Assembly (NCBI RefSeq): GCF_021209385.1
Contig: NZ_JAJOIL010000007.1
Coordinates: forward strand, 47,552-111,551
Length of the DNA stretch: 64,000 nt
Source: Seleniivibrio sp.
GTDB taxonomy: Bacteria > Chrysiogenota > Deferribacteres > Deferribacterales > Geovibrionaceae
Reading direction: 5' to 3'
The notes beneath the pieces were generated by a model. It was not told where the DNA came from. It ran no database searches and worked only from the letters and a program-made list of their open reading frames with translations. This document shows, piece after piece, positions 35,380 to 43,712 of this stretch. Within the stretch, counting starts at the first letter, position 1, and the number at the start of each line of letters is the position of its first letter. A program made the position numbers and the translations under genes.

Positions 35380-35733
35380 ATGAAAAAAACACCGATACTT
35401 ATAATATGGTGCAACATGTCTGACTTACTTTTAAAAATGGGACTGAAAATCAGAGAGCTTAGAAAAAAGCGTGGTCTGTCTCAGGAAAAGCTTGCTGTGA
35501 AAGCGAATATCAGTTCAAAGTATGTCGGCGAGATAGAGCGCGGCGAGGTCAATATTTCTGTGTCCGTACTGTTTGTGATAGCGGATGCACTTGGTGTTTC
35601 GTGTGATGAACTTATGGAAACAGATCATATCGCCGACAAGGCTGAACTTGTGAATAAAATTCATGATTTCATCAAAAAGGCGGATGAAGAGAGTGTAAAG
35701 AAGGTCTATCTGTTCATTAAGAATTTCTGTTGA
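35380..35733 (+). CDS. XRE-family DNA-binding regulator
   Basis: A 117-residue protein with a Cro/C1-type helix-turn-helix at about residues 22-76 (LKIRELRKKRGLSQEKLAVKA, SSKYVGEIERGEVNISV) and a short helical tail that could dimerise. The start is uncertain: ATG 35380 or ATG 35416, neither with a good ribosome site. It overlaps the convergent ROK gene by 17 nt. Its target may be only itself, through the CCTATAG sites. Confidence 0.88.
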   Translation: MKKTPILIIWCNMSDLLLKMGLKIRELRKKRGLSQEKLAVKANISSKYVGEIERGEVNISVSVLFVIADALGVSCDELMETDHIADKAELVNKIHDFIKKADEESVKKVYLFIKNFC

Positions 35734-36607
35734 GCATACATATCGCTGCACAGCCGGAGAGTCCGGCATTATTGCGGAGACCTGAAAGTTCTATAATAAC
35801 CCTTTCTTTGTAAGACGGATAAACGTGCTTTGAAAATACCTTTATGGCGTTTGGCAGGAACGCTTCCGCCATTTCGGAAAGCCCGCCCCCTATCTTTATC
35901 TTTTCCGGAACCAGAATGTTCGCCAGTGTTGCCATGCCTATGCCCAGACACCCGCCCAGCACGTCAAAACTGAGTTTAGCCACCCTGTCGCCCGATTTAT
36001 ACAGCGAGAATACTTTGTTTGCTCCGTCCGGTTTAACGTTGCCGGACGAAAGGTTTTCATATGTACGCAGAAGCCCGCCCACATTTGCGTAGGTTTCCAG
36101 ACATCCGCGTTTTCCGCATCCGCATCGCGGACCTTCGGGGTTTATGTTTATATGTCCCGCCTCAAAAAGCGATATGTCGGAAGTCAGAAGCTGGCCGTTA
36201 AGTATCGCTCCGCCGCCGACACCCGTTCCGAGGGTGAGGAATATCATATTTTTTATTTTGTTGCGTTCAAAGAAGAAATATTCGCCCAGCGCCGCCATGT
36301 TCGCATCGTTTTCAAGGAACACAGGAATATCCAGCGCGTTTTCCAGATCGTGTTTCAGGTTATGTCCGTTCAGAGCCGTGAGGTTCGGGCAAAAAATGAC
36401 CTGTCCGTCCTGAGGCATACAGGTGCCGGGAACTGCAACAGCACAGGCGCATACGCCTTTGAAACTTTTTGCTGTCAGTATGAGTATTTCAAGTATCTGT
36501 CTATACTCTGACGGGGTTTTGACGGATATTTTTTCAACCATTTCTCCGTCGTGTCCGAAAAGTCCTGTCTTAATGTTTGTTCCGCCTATGTCAAAACAGA
36601 TATACAT
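35717..36607 (-). CDS. ROK-family sugar kinase (glucokinase-like)
   Basis: The 296-residue kinase has the N-terminal phosphate loop DIGGTNIKTG, the catalytic ENDANMAALGE with Asp, the GTGVGGG loop, and the ROK zinc motif in GHININPEGPRCGCGKRGCLE. It should phosphorylate glucose or another hexose with ATP. It has no DNA-binding domain, so it is the kinase rather than the repressor branch. It begins 1 nt after the Fic-protein stop, so the two are co-transcribed. Confidence 0.93.
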   Translation of the reverse strand: MYICFDIGGTNIKTGLFGHDGEMVEKISVKTPSEYRQILEILILTAKSFKGVCACAVAVPGTCMPQDGQVIFCPNLTALNGHNLKHDLENALDIPVFLENDANMAALGEYFFFERNKIKNMIFLTLGTGVGGGAILNGQLLTSDISLFEAGHININPEGPRCGCGKRGCLETYANVGGLLRTYENLSSGNVKPDGANKVFSLYKSGDRVAKLSFDVLGGCLGIGMATLANILVPEKIKIGGGLSEMAEAFLPNAIKVFSKHVYPSYKERVIIELSGLRNNAGLSGCAAICMLNRNS

Positions 36608-36608
36608 A

Positions 36609-37700
36609 TCAGCCCAGCACGAATCTGTTGAATGTGAACTCTTTCCCGTCGGTAGAGGTTATTATGTTCAGTTCACGCATACGCTTAATATCGTTTCTTG
36701 CCGTATTTTCCGTATAGCCTTTATAAAGTCCGCTGAACACGGGATTCGTGAGCAGGTCGGCGAAAGTGAACGGTTTTTCGTATACGAACAGAATCTCAAG
36801 CAGATCTTTCTGACGTTCGGTTATTTTTTTCTGAGCGCGCAGTGTGCGGATGTAGTCGCGCAGACCTATTGCGCGCAGTCCGCTGACCGCCATATCCGTC
36901 AGCAGTCTGTACGCGCGTGTTGCACCGTCCAGACAGAACACAAGAAACGGCGTCATATCGAATCCGCCTGTTTTTTCGTTCTGTATGAAAGCTTTTATAT
37001 AGTCTTTGCGGTTTCGTCTGTAATATTGGGAGAGCGCATGGTGCAGGTATCTGTGTCCGCTCTGTTTCAGAAGCATCGCCTCCGCAGCTCTTGCCGTTCT
37101 GCCGTTGCCGTTTGTAAACGGCTGGAGCATCCCGATGTGGTAATGGGCAAGGAAAGCACGTACAGCAGGATGCTGTTTCTGCATATCCTCAGATGCGAAC
37201 CACTTGCAGAGGTCTTCCGTAAGCTGTTGAAGAGAGGTTGCAGGTGGTGTGTAATCGCGATTTCCCTCCTGACGTTTGCTGTCGCGGAATACACCGGGCA
37301 TGGCATTTTCGGTGTCCAGAGTGAACATCATATGGAGTTTGCGCAGCTCTTCCGTGTTCATTTCAAAGGTTTTATGGTTGCGGTCAATATATTCAAATGC
37401 CCGCTTAATATTGTTTACGAATCTTAGCTGTTTTTCGTCCAGAGTGTTTGGGGAATTTTTCAGAAACAGGCGCACATCCTGCTCGTCCAGCTCCGGTCTG
37501 CCTATGAGCGCAGTGGAGAAAACGGAAGAGGCGACCAGCTCGCCTGTGAGAAAATTGCGTACGTCGGGAACTATAGGCAGCTTGGCAAAGTGGGAAGCGC
37601 GCACGTCAAGCTCTCGCACCATAACGGAGACCGCTTCGCTGTCGTATTTATCACTGAAATGTACGTTCTCATAGTTGTCCGTGATTACCTTTCTGATCAT
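36609..37700 (-). CDS. Fic-domain protein with Gln in place of the catalytic His, plus winged helix
   Basis: The start is ATG 37700; the frame also allows TTG 37712. The 363-residue protein has the Fic/DUF4172-like layout: N-terminal helices, the Fic core, and a C-terminal winged helix (RQKDLLEILFVYEKPFTFADLL onward). The core motif reads LQPFTNGNGRTAR instead of HPFx(D/E)GNGRxxR: the catalytic His is Gln193 and the acidic metal ligand is Asn197. The usual N-terminal inhibitory SSxIEG is also absent (ASSVFSTALIG). AMPylation is therefore doubtful. It may act as a regulator using its winged helix, perhaps on the co-transcribed ROK kinase. Confidence 0.88.
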   Translation of the reverse strand: MIRKVITDNYENVHFSDKYDSEAVSVMVRELDVRASHFAKLPIVPDVRNFLTGELVASSVFSTALIGRPELDEQDVRLFLKNSPNTLDEKQLRFVNNIKRAFEYIDRNHKTFEMNTEELRKLHMMFTLDTENAMPGVFRDSKRQEGNRDYTPPATSLQQLTEDLCKWFASEDMQKQHPAVRAFLAHYHIGMLQPFTNGNGRTARAAEAMLLKQSGHRYLHHALSQYYRRNRKDYIKAFIQNEKTGGFDMTPFLVFCLDGATRAYRLLTDMAVSGLRAIGLRDYIRTLRAQKKITERQKDLLEILFVYEKPFTFADLLTNPVFSGLYKGYTENTARNDIKRMRELNIITSTDGKEFTFNRFVLG

Positions 37701-37717
37701 AAAAACCCGCAAGTTCA

Positions 37718-37790
37718 GACTGCTTCGTCGTATTGCTCCTCGCAGAGACAGGGTTAGTCTTCGCGAGGAACGGAGTGACGCGGCGATCCC
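37718..37790. repeat. dispersed palindromic repeat, copy 1
   Basis: The left arm starts GACTGCTTCGTC and ends CCTCGCAGAGAC; the right arm, read on the other strand, begins GATCGCCGCGTC and ends CCTCGCGAAGAC. Together they make an imperfect hairpin. It lies between the Fic gene and terS, with no gene of its own. Confidence 0.8.
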
Positions 37791-37871
37791 GTATTTTGTA
37801 TTCTGAATCTAACTGATTATATCAGATAGATTTTTCAATGCAAGTCCGCATAGTCTGTCGCTCTTATACAT

Positions 37872-37887
37872 ATAGAAAATGTTCTAT
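37872..37887. promoter_or_regulatory. inverted repeat upstream of terS
   Basis: ATAGAA-AATG-TTCTAT is a perfect 6-bp inverted repeat with a 4-nt spacer, 31 nt before the terS start. It may be a phage repressor or LexA-like operator; the identity is not established. Confidence 0.4.
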
Positions 37888-37918
37888 CGCTTATAATCTC
37901 CGGAAAACGGAGAGGTGT

Positions 37919-38359
37919 ATGGCAAGACCTACAGCGGAAAAGTGGAGACAGATGAAGCAGGACTATGAAGAGGGTGTTTACGACCTTTCAGAGATAGCCG
38001 TGCATTATGAGATTGAGATTGAAAATGTGCGCAGACAGGCGGCGGAAAAGCACTGGAAGCGACCTGAGACAGACAGAACGGTGCGCAGACTTAAAGCTCA
38101 CCGTGTGCAGATGCTTCAGGCAATATGCACAAGCACAATGGAGGGGCTTAAAAAAGCTGATGACCTTCTTGCGGAGTGCGAGAGTCTGCGCGATGTGGAG
38201 GTTCACTCTAAAACAGTGAAAAATTACCGCGATATCTGCCTTGGCAAAGCGACGGACGAGATGTTTGACAGCTCTAAACGTCCTGCGCTTTCCGAGCTTC
38301 AGGCGGAGCTTGAGAACCTGTCGGAAGAGGATATCCGTGCAGTCCTTGAAAACGCCTGA
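37919..38359 (+). CDS. phage terminase small subunit-like protein
   Basis: The start is ATG 37919, after GGAGAGGTGT. The 146-residue protein opens with a helix-turn-helix (YDLSEIAVHYEIEIENVRRQAAEKHW), the pattern of small terminases that recognise phage DNA, followed by a helical region for oligomerisation. The call leans on position: it overlaps the large terminase by 23 nt. A general phage DNA-binding protein is the alternative. Confidence 0.65.
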   Translation: MARPTAEKWRQMKQDYEEGVYDLSEIAVHYEIEIENVRRQAAEKHWKRPETDRTVRRLKAHRVQMLQAICTSTMEGLKKADDLLAECESLRDVEVHSKTVKNYRDICLGKATDEMFDSSKRPALSELQAELENLSEEDIRAVLENA

Positions 38360-39737
38360 GAAACTCACGGCGCTTAAAATGGCGAGGGAAAACCTCGCCT
38401 CTTTTGCCGTGCTGACATGCAGAGGATACCGCCCTAACTGGCACCACAAAGTGCTTGCTGAAAAACTCACCGCGCTGATGCATGGGGAAATTGACCGCCT
38501 GATGGTTCTGATGCCTCCGCGCCACGGGAAATCGGAACTCGCCTCAGTTCGCTTTCCCGCATGGTTTCTGGGGCATAATCCGCAGAAACGGGTCATAGCC
38601 ACATCCTACAGTGCAAGGCTCGCAGAGACCTTCGGCAGACGGGTGCGTGATATCTCTGACAGCTGGGTTTACCGCCTCGTTTTTCCATCTCTTTTGCTTA
38701 AAGAGGGTGCTAAATCGGCTAACCGCTGGGAGACTTCCGATGGGGGAGGGTATGTTTCGGCAGGTGTGGGAGGCTCCATAACGGGGATGGGGGGCGACCT
38801 GCTGATAATCGACGACCCGTTCAAAAATCAGGAGGAAGCAGATTCCGAGGTGTACCGAGAGAAGGTGTGGGAGTGGTACCAGTCCACCCTGTATACCCGT
38901 ATCGAAAAGGGTGGAAAGATTCTGGTGATTTTGACGCGGTGGCACGAGGACGACCTCGCGGGCAGACTTCTGGAACAGAGCGGCGAGGAGTGGACGGTTG
39001 TTTGTTTTCCGGCGGTTGCGGAGGAGGAAGAGGAGTTCCGCGCCGTAGGTGAACCTCTCTGGGCAGACAAATACGGCATCGACACTCTGAAACGGATGGA
39101 ACGCGCTGTGGGGTCGCGGGTATGGAACGCGCTCTATCAGCAGAGACCGGCACCGGCATCCGGCACGGTCTTTCGGCGCGAATGGTGGCGATTCTACGAC
39201 GAACTGCCCACAGGGCTTAGGCTGTTTCAGTCGTGGGATATGACGTTTAAGGACAGCGCCGGAGCAGATTACGTTGTTGGGCAGGTGTGGGGTAATAAGG
39301 GGGCTGACTATTACCTTATCGACCAGATACGCGACAGGATGGATTTCTCGCAGGCGCTCAAGGCGCTGAAACATCTTTCGGAGCAATACCCGGAAGCCAC
39401 GGCAAAGTATATTGAGGATAAAGCCAACGGACCCGCTGTGATATCCGCTCTGAAGGGTTCTGTGGGTGGTCTGATAGCAGTTAATCCGCGCGGAAGCAAA
39501 GTTGCGAGGTCAAATGCCGTCTGTCCGCTCATCGAGGCAGGGAACGTGTATCTCAAGCGGGGAGCGGCGTTCACGCGGGAGCTTATCGAGGAGGCGGCAT
39601 ATTTCCCATCCGGCAAACATGACGACATGGTGGATGCCATGACGCAGGCGCTCTCCGCAGGTAAAGAGAAGAGTGCTCCGAAGACGGCATTTTCAGGCTT
39701 AAACAGGGGCGTCGGAAGGATGATAGACAGGTATTAA
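38337..39737 (+). CDS. phage terminase large subunit
   Basis: I start at GTG 38337, behind GGAAGAGG, because upstream sequence in the frame is antisense-like and inside terS. The 466-residue motor has an ATPase domain with Walker A PPRHGKSE, Walker B LLIIDDPF and the coupling region ILTRWHEDD, then an RNase H-like nuclease domain (SWDMTFK, YIEDKANG, GKHDDMVDAMTQAL with the late acidic residues). Length and motifs look complete, so the protein could be functional although no capsid genes are nearby. Confidence 0.92.
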   Translation: MQSLKTPEKLTALKMARENLASFAVLTCRGYRPNWHHKVLAEKLTALMHGEIDRLMVLMPPRHGKSELASVRFPAWFLGHNPQKRVIATSYSARLAETFGRRVRDISDSWVYRLVFPSLLLKEGAKSANRWETSDGGGYVSAGVGGSITGMGGDLLIIDDPFKNQEEADSEVYREKVWEWYQSTLYTRIEKGGKILVILTRWHEDDLAGRLLEQSGEEWTVVCFPAVAEEEEEFRAVGEPLWADKYGIDTLKRMERAVGSRVWNALYQQRPAPASGTVFRREWWRFYDELPTGLRLFQSWDMTFKDSAGADYVVGQVWGNKGADYYLIDQIRDRMDFSQALKALKHLSEQYPEATAKYIEDKANGPAVISALKGSVGGLIAVNPRGSKVARSNAVCPLIEAGNVYLKRGAAFTRELIEEAAYFPSGKHDDMVDAMTQALSAGKEKSAPKTAFSGLNRGVGRMIDRY

Positions 39738-39742
39738 AGAGA

Positions 39743-39800
39743 GATTGCTTCGTCACTGCGTTCCTCGCAATGACGTCTCTGCGAGCGGAGCGAAGCAGTC
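39743..39800. repeat. dispersed palindromic repeat, copy 2
   Basis: The left arm starts GATTGCTTCGTCACTGCG and ends CTCGCAATGAC; the right arm in complement starts GACTGCTTCGCTCCG and ends CTCGCAGAGAC. It occupies the gap between terL and the portal gene, an unusual place for a repeat within a phage late operon. Confidence 0.85.
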
Positions 39801-39816
39801 TATAGGAGTTAATATA

Positions 39817-40917
39817 ATGAAAAGACTTACAAACGTGCTTACGGCAGGAACAGGAAACTGGTTCGGAAACATAATGCCCAATCCCGATGTACTTTTCGGC
39901 AAGGGCGGCGTGCGCATGAGCATCTTCGACGAGATGCTTCAGGATGCGCACATCTATGCGAAGCTGGAACAGCTCAAAGACACAGTGCTTTCAATGCAGT
40001 GGGATGTCAAACCGTCCGACAGCGAATCCGCAGAACAGGCATCGTTTATTAAAGGCTGCCTGCAAAAACTCGGCGTTCAGGGGATGTTGCAGGATATCCT
40101 GACGGCAGTGGAATACGGTTTTTCGGTAACGGAGATTGTATGGGAGCTGAAAGACGGCAACTGGATTCCTGTGAGGTCGCTGGGCAGACGGTCGGACAGG
40201 TTCGCGTTTGCACCCGATGGCGAACTGTCACTTATGGACGGCAGTGTCGCAACGCCACTTGAAGAGCAGTATAAATTCATTGTTCACCGCAACAGCCCGA
40301 AGGACGAAAACCCTTACGGTACCCCCGTGCTTTCCAAATGCTACTGGCCGTGGATGTTCAAGAAGGCTGGATTCCGCTACTGGCTCACAGTTGCGGAGAA
40401 ATACGGGGTGCCCACCGTGCTTGCGCTGTTCGAGTCTGCCGATGACGACGAATCCCGCGACAGGGCAAGGGAGCTTGCGGAGAATCTGTACAATATCCAG
40501 AACGATGCTGCGGTTGCCCTTGCAAACGTTGACAGTGTGCAGGTGCTTGAAACAAAGGGCACTTCCTCGGATTTCTCCTCACTTGTTCAGGTGTGCAATA
40601 CGGAAATATCAAAAGCCATCACAGGTGAGGTGCTGACCAGCGACACAGGCTCAACAGGTTCATATTCACTGGCGGCACAGCATCAGGAGACGCTTGAGCG
40701 CAAGGGCAGAAAGATTGCACGCGCGGCGGCGGAGACCATAACGACGACTATCGTGAACTGGATCTGGGAACTGAATTTCGGCGGCGAATGTAGGGCGGAG
40801 TTTGTGCTTTCAGAACAGGCGGAGGCTTCGTGGGATGTTGTGCGTGAGGCAAACGAAATGGGAATGAAGATTGACTTTGATGAAGTTTCCAGAAGGTTTG
40901 GAATACCTTTGGCTTGA
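39817..40917 (+). CDS. Mu gp29-like phage portal protein (DUF935), C-terminally shortened
   Basis: The start is ATG 39817 after ATAGGAG. The 366-residue protein has the DUF935 portal character: DEMLQDAHIYAKLEQLKDTV, VEYGFSVTEIVWELKDGNW, FRYWLTVAEKYGVPTVLALF and GEVLTSDTGSTGSYS. It ends FGIPLA, where full-length members (around 500 residues) continue. The stop codon abuts a palindromic repeat, so repeat insertion probably cut off the tail. Mu-type head genes such as gp30 are absent. Confidence 0.85.
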   Translation: MKRLTNVLTAGTGNWFGNIMPNPDVLFGKGGVRMSIFDEMLQDAHIYAKLEQLKDTVLSMQWDVKPSDSESAEQASFIKGCLQKLGVQGMLQDILTAVEYGFSVTEIVWELKDGNWIPVRSLGRRSDRFAFAPDGELSLMDGSVATPLEEQYKFIVHRNSPKDENPYGTPVLSKCYWPWMFKKAGFRYWLTVAEKYGVPTVLALFESADDDESRDRARELAENLYNIQNDAAVALANVDSVQVLETKGTSSDFSSLVQVCNTEISKAITGEVLTSDTGSTGSYSLAAQHQETLERKGRKIARAAAETITTTIVNWIWELNFGGECRAEFVLSEQAEASWDVVREANEMGMKIDFDEVSRRFGIPLA

Positions 40918-40987
40918 GACTGCTTCGTCGTATTACTCCTCGCAGAGACAAATAAATGTCATTGCGAGGTCGTAGACCGAAGCAATC
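40918..40987. repeat. dispersed palindromic repeat, copy 3
   Basis: The left arm starts GACTGCTTCGTCGTATTACT and ends CTCGCAGAGACA; after AATAAA the right arm TGTCATTGCGAGG runs to GAAGCAATC. It begins at the portal stop codon and ends 3 nt before the convergent response-regulator gene. Confidence 0.87.
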
Positions 40988-40990
40988 TAT

Positions 40991-41704
40991 TTACAGCCCC
41001 AGTGTATCTTTTAAAAGTTTCAGATATCGTCGGCTGACGGGAACAATTCTGCCGGAAAGCGTATACGCATCTGCGGATGAGTTCTCGTTCAGCACGATGC
41101 GGTCTATCTTTGCCAGATTTATCAGATATTGCCTGTGGCAGCGGAACAGCCCGCTTCTGCACTCTATAAGTTTAAGTGTCAGGTCGGTGAGATATTCCCT
41201 GTCTGATGTGACCGCATGAACGCCTGTCATATCGGAATAAACGTACTCTATGTCTGCCATGTCTATCAGCTTTATTGTGTTTATCAGAGCGCAGGGAATT
41301 TTTGTCAGCGGCTGGCGTTCGTATATCGGAACCTCTCCCTTTTCCAGAGAAAGCAGTATCTTTTCAAGCGTTTTTTCCAGTCGTTCCTGTTCAACAGGTT
41401 TCAGCAGATAATCAAGAGCCTTCTCCTCGAAAGCTTTCAGCGCGTACTGGTCATATGCTGTTACGAACACGACATAGGGCATTATTGATTTTTCTATCAT
41501 GCTCAACATATCAAACCCGTTGATTACAGGCATATTTATGTCGAGGAATATGATGTCGGGATGATTTTTGTTCACCAGTTTAACGCCTTCAACAGCGTTT
41601 CCAGCCTCGCCGACGATGTCGAATATTTTAGTTTTTTCCAGTTGAAATCTCAGTTCCTCTCTTGCGTAGGGTTCGTCGTCAATAATCAGGGCTTTGTATC
41701 TCAT
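40991..41704 (-). CDS. LytTR-family response regulator
   Basis: The 237-residue regulator has a receiver domain (about 1-120) with acidic DDEPYAREE, phospho-acceptor Asp in IIFLDINMPVNG-like context (IIFLDINMPVING) and the conserved Lys in DYLLKPVEQ, then a LytTR DNA-binding domain (about 135-235, YVYSDMTGVHAVTSDREYLT, RCHRQYLINL). It belongs to the LytR/BtsR type. It overlaps the sensor gene by 4 nt, forming a clear two-component pair. Confidence 0.94.
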   Translation of the reverse strand: MRYKALIIDDEPYAREELRFQLEKTKIFDIVGEAGNAVEGVKLVNKNHPDIIFLDINMPVINGFDMLSMIEKSIMPYVVFVTAYDQYALKAFEEKALDYLLKPVEQERLEKTLEKILLSLEKGEVPIYERQPLTKIPCALINTIKLIDMADIEYVYSDMTGVHAVTSDREYLTDLTLKLIECRSGLFRCHRQYLINLAKIDRIVLNENSSADAYTLSGRIVPVSRRYLKLLKDTLGL

Positions 41705-43374
41705 GCTGTCCTCATGGGCAGGTGTATTTCCACTATTGTGTATTCTGATTCTATGCTGCGGACGACGAGTCCGTATTCAGCGCCGAATTCGTTCTTTATG
41801 CGGGTGTCAACGCTGTTCATGCCTATGCCGTTGCTGCTTTTTCCGTCGGCGCGCCACATCCCGGCGTTGTCCTCAACCCTTATGACACACTGACTGTTTT
41901 CCGCGTGTGCAGATATCTTTATCCTTGCTTCGCCCAGAATGTTTGATAGTCCATGCTTAATTGCATTCTCAATTATCGGTTGTATTGTGAACGCAGGCAT
42001 GGAGACGTTTCCGACGTTCTCGTCTATGTCTATTGTAACTTTCAGCCTGTCGCTGAACCGTGCCTCTTCTATAACGAGATAGGAGCGGATATGGTCTATC
42101 TCTTCTGCAAGTGTTGCCGTTTCGGACGAACGTTTCAGGTTGTTCCTGAAAAAGAGCGACAGGTGATTGATGAGTTCCTTCGCTTTTTCCGGCTGACTGC
42201 GGACGACCGCGCCTATGGTGTTAAGTGTGTTGAAAAGGAAATGGGGATTGACCTGCGCCTGCATGAGTTTCAGTTCGGCTTCCGTCAGCAGCCGCTTCTG
42301 CTCCTCATATTTTGAAAGAAAAAGCTGTGTGGAAAGCACCTCTGCGATGCCTTCACCGAACGACTGGTTGAATCCGAGGAACCTTCTGTTTTTCGGCTCA
42401 TACATTTTTATGGTTCCTATTACTTCGCGTTCAAGCATCAGCGGAACTATCAGTGCGGAACCCAGCGGGCAGTTTTCGCTGATCGAGCATATATAATGCT
42501 CGGTTATGCCGTCTAAAAATATAACCTCACCAGTCTTTATGGCGAGTGCCGTTTGTTCGGAGGATATCGGATTGTCGGGGAGGTGGTGGTCTGCGCCTAT
42601 CCCCTGAAAAGCCAGAACGTTAGTTTTGTCGGTTATCGCAACCGCGCCTACACCCGTTTCGTTCAGTATCACACGGGCCAGAGCCTGTGCAGAGCAGCTG
42701 TTAAGTCCTTTGGAAAGCACCGGAAGGGTTTTATTGGCGATGTTAAGCGCCTTGCGTGAGAACTCCGCACCGTAGCTGTCCAGAGCATTTTTGCTGTCTT
42801 TGAATATACTGACGAAAAGTCCCGCGCCCGCCGCATTGGCGAACATCATAGGCAGAGCTATTACTTTAACCAGCTCCCACGCATCCGAATAGGGGCGGGA
42901 AAATGCGAGGATTATTATCATCTGAGCCATTTCGCTTATGAACGTTGTGAGAAAAGCCGCTTTAAAGCTGAAAACGCTGTCCGGCTGTCCCTTCTTTTTC
43001 AGCCAAAGATATACAAGTCCGCCGATAAGTCCTTCCGTAGTGGTGGATATTCCGCAGGATGCAGCCGTGAAGCCGCCCAGCATATATCTGTGCAGACCGC
43101 CAGTAACACCAACTGCAATACCCATCCACGGACCTGCCAGAAGACCCGCCATAACGGCGCCTATCGCTCGTGTGTTGGCTATTGCTCCACCGACTTCCAC
43201 ACCTAGATATGTTCCCATGATGGTGATGGCTGTGAAAAATGCGTACACGGCTACATTGTCCAGCGGCTTAAGCAGTCCTGTGGACAAAGGGCGGAAAGCC
43301 GGCGTCTTGCTGAAAAGGTACGCAGCCACCGCAAAAACAGACATTTCCTGAATAAGACTGAAAAATATGTTCAT
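41701..43374 (-). CDS. LytS/BtsS-type membrane sensor histidine kinase
   Basis: The 557-residue sensor has an N-terminal 5TM-LYT membrane domain (about 1-190, GAIANTRAIGAVMAGLLAGP, GGLHRYMLGGF), a GAF domain (about 215-350), the LytS H-box VNPHFLFNTLNTIGAV, and an ATPase domain with PIIENAIKHG and NGIGMNSVDTR. Members sense pyruvate in E. coli BtsS or cell-envelope state in Gram-positive LytS; the ligand here is unknown. No LrgAB-type target gene is adjacent. Confidence 0.94.
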   Translation of the reverse strand: MNIFFSLIQEMSVFAVAAYLFSKTPAFRPLSTGLLKPLDNVAVYAFFTAITIMGTYLGVEVGGAIANTRAIGAVMAGLLAGPWMGIAVGVTGGLHRYMLGGFTAASCGISTTTEGLIGGLVYLWLKKKGQPDSVFSFKAAFLTTFISEMAQMIIILAFSRPYSDAWELVKVIALPMMFANAAGAGLFVSIFKDSKNALDSYGAEFSRKALNIANKTLPVLSKGLNSCSAQALARVILNETGVGAVAITDKTNVLAFQGIGADHHLPDNPISSEQTALAIKTGEVIFLDGITEHYICSISENCPLGSALIVPLMLEREVIGTIKMYEPKNRRFLGFNQSFGEGIAEVLSTQLFLSKYEEQKRLLTEAELKLMQAQVNPHFLFNTLNTIGAVVRSQPEKAKELINHLSLFFRNNLKRSSETATLAEEIDHIRSYLVIEEARFSDRLKVTIDIDENVGNVSMPAFTIQPIIENAIKHGLSNILGEARIKISAHAENSQCVIRVEDNAGMWRADGKSSNGIGMNSVDTRIKNEFGAEYGLVVRSIESEYTIVEIHLPMRTA

Positions 43375-43712
43375 AAAACAGCATAAAACATGTCCGTGAT
43401 TTTTTACAGAACAAAATATGATATCAAAGGTGTATAATGAACCGTTGTTGGGAAGGAGTTTGATCCTCTGTGCGTATCAAATCTGTCAATAAGACAGGCT
43501 TTCAAGAGGCTATTTGATAATTTTATAACACGGTTTATGTTTTTGTGAAATATTGCGTCCCGCTCTGCAATAGTCTGTTTATGCGGGACTTTATCATTTT
43601 ATTGCTGTATATTGTATACAATCCGGTTGACACGGAAACACTATTATGATAACTGTTGTAATTGAGATTTTAACAGTGTTTGTATCTTAAATACTTTTTT
43701 CAGGAGTGTAAG
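43375..43712 (+). other. intergenic region upstream of sdh with several possible RNA/DNA structures
   Basis: No gene was found in these 338 nt. Visible structures: an inverted repeat TTTGAT...ATCAAA (about 43459-43481); a small hairpin CTGTC-AATAA-GACAG just after it; GTCCCGC...GCGGGAC (43557-43589) with an AT-rich tail; and the 12-bp palindrome ATTGTATACAAT (43610-43621). TTGACA at 43627-43632 is a candidate -35 for sdhC, without a clear -10. The block could be a long regulated leader, an sRNA with its terminator, or operators. Confidence 0.4.

Noticed and set aside
36423..37427. Long plus-strand open frame (334 codons) opposite the Fic gene
   Set aside because: It is a mirror of the Fic gene, which has clear family motifs; the antisense product has none and no ribosome site.
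38241..38336. N-terminal extension of the large terminase
   Set aside because: It overlaps terS, encodes an Arg/Cys-rich stretch unlike terminases, and a GTG with a good ribosome site lies at 38337.
43455..43468. GGAGTTTGATCCTC, resembling the start of 16S rRNA
   Set aside because: The match stops after about a dozen bases and no other rRNA sequence follows; chance similarity in an AT-rich leader.
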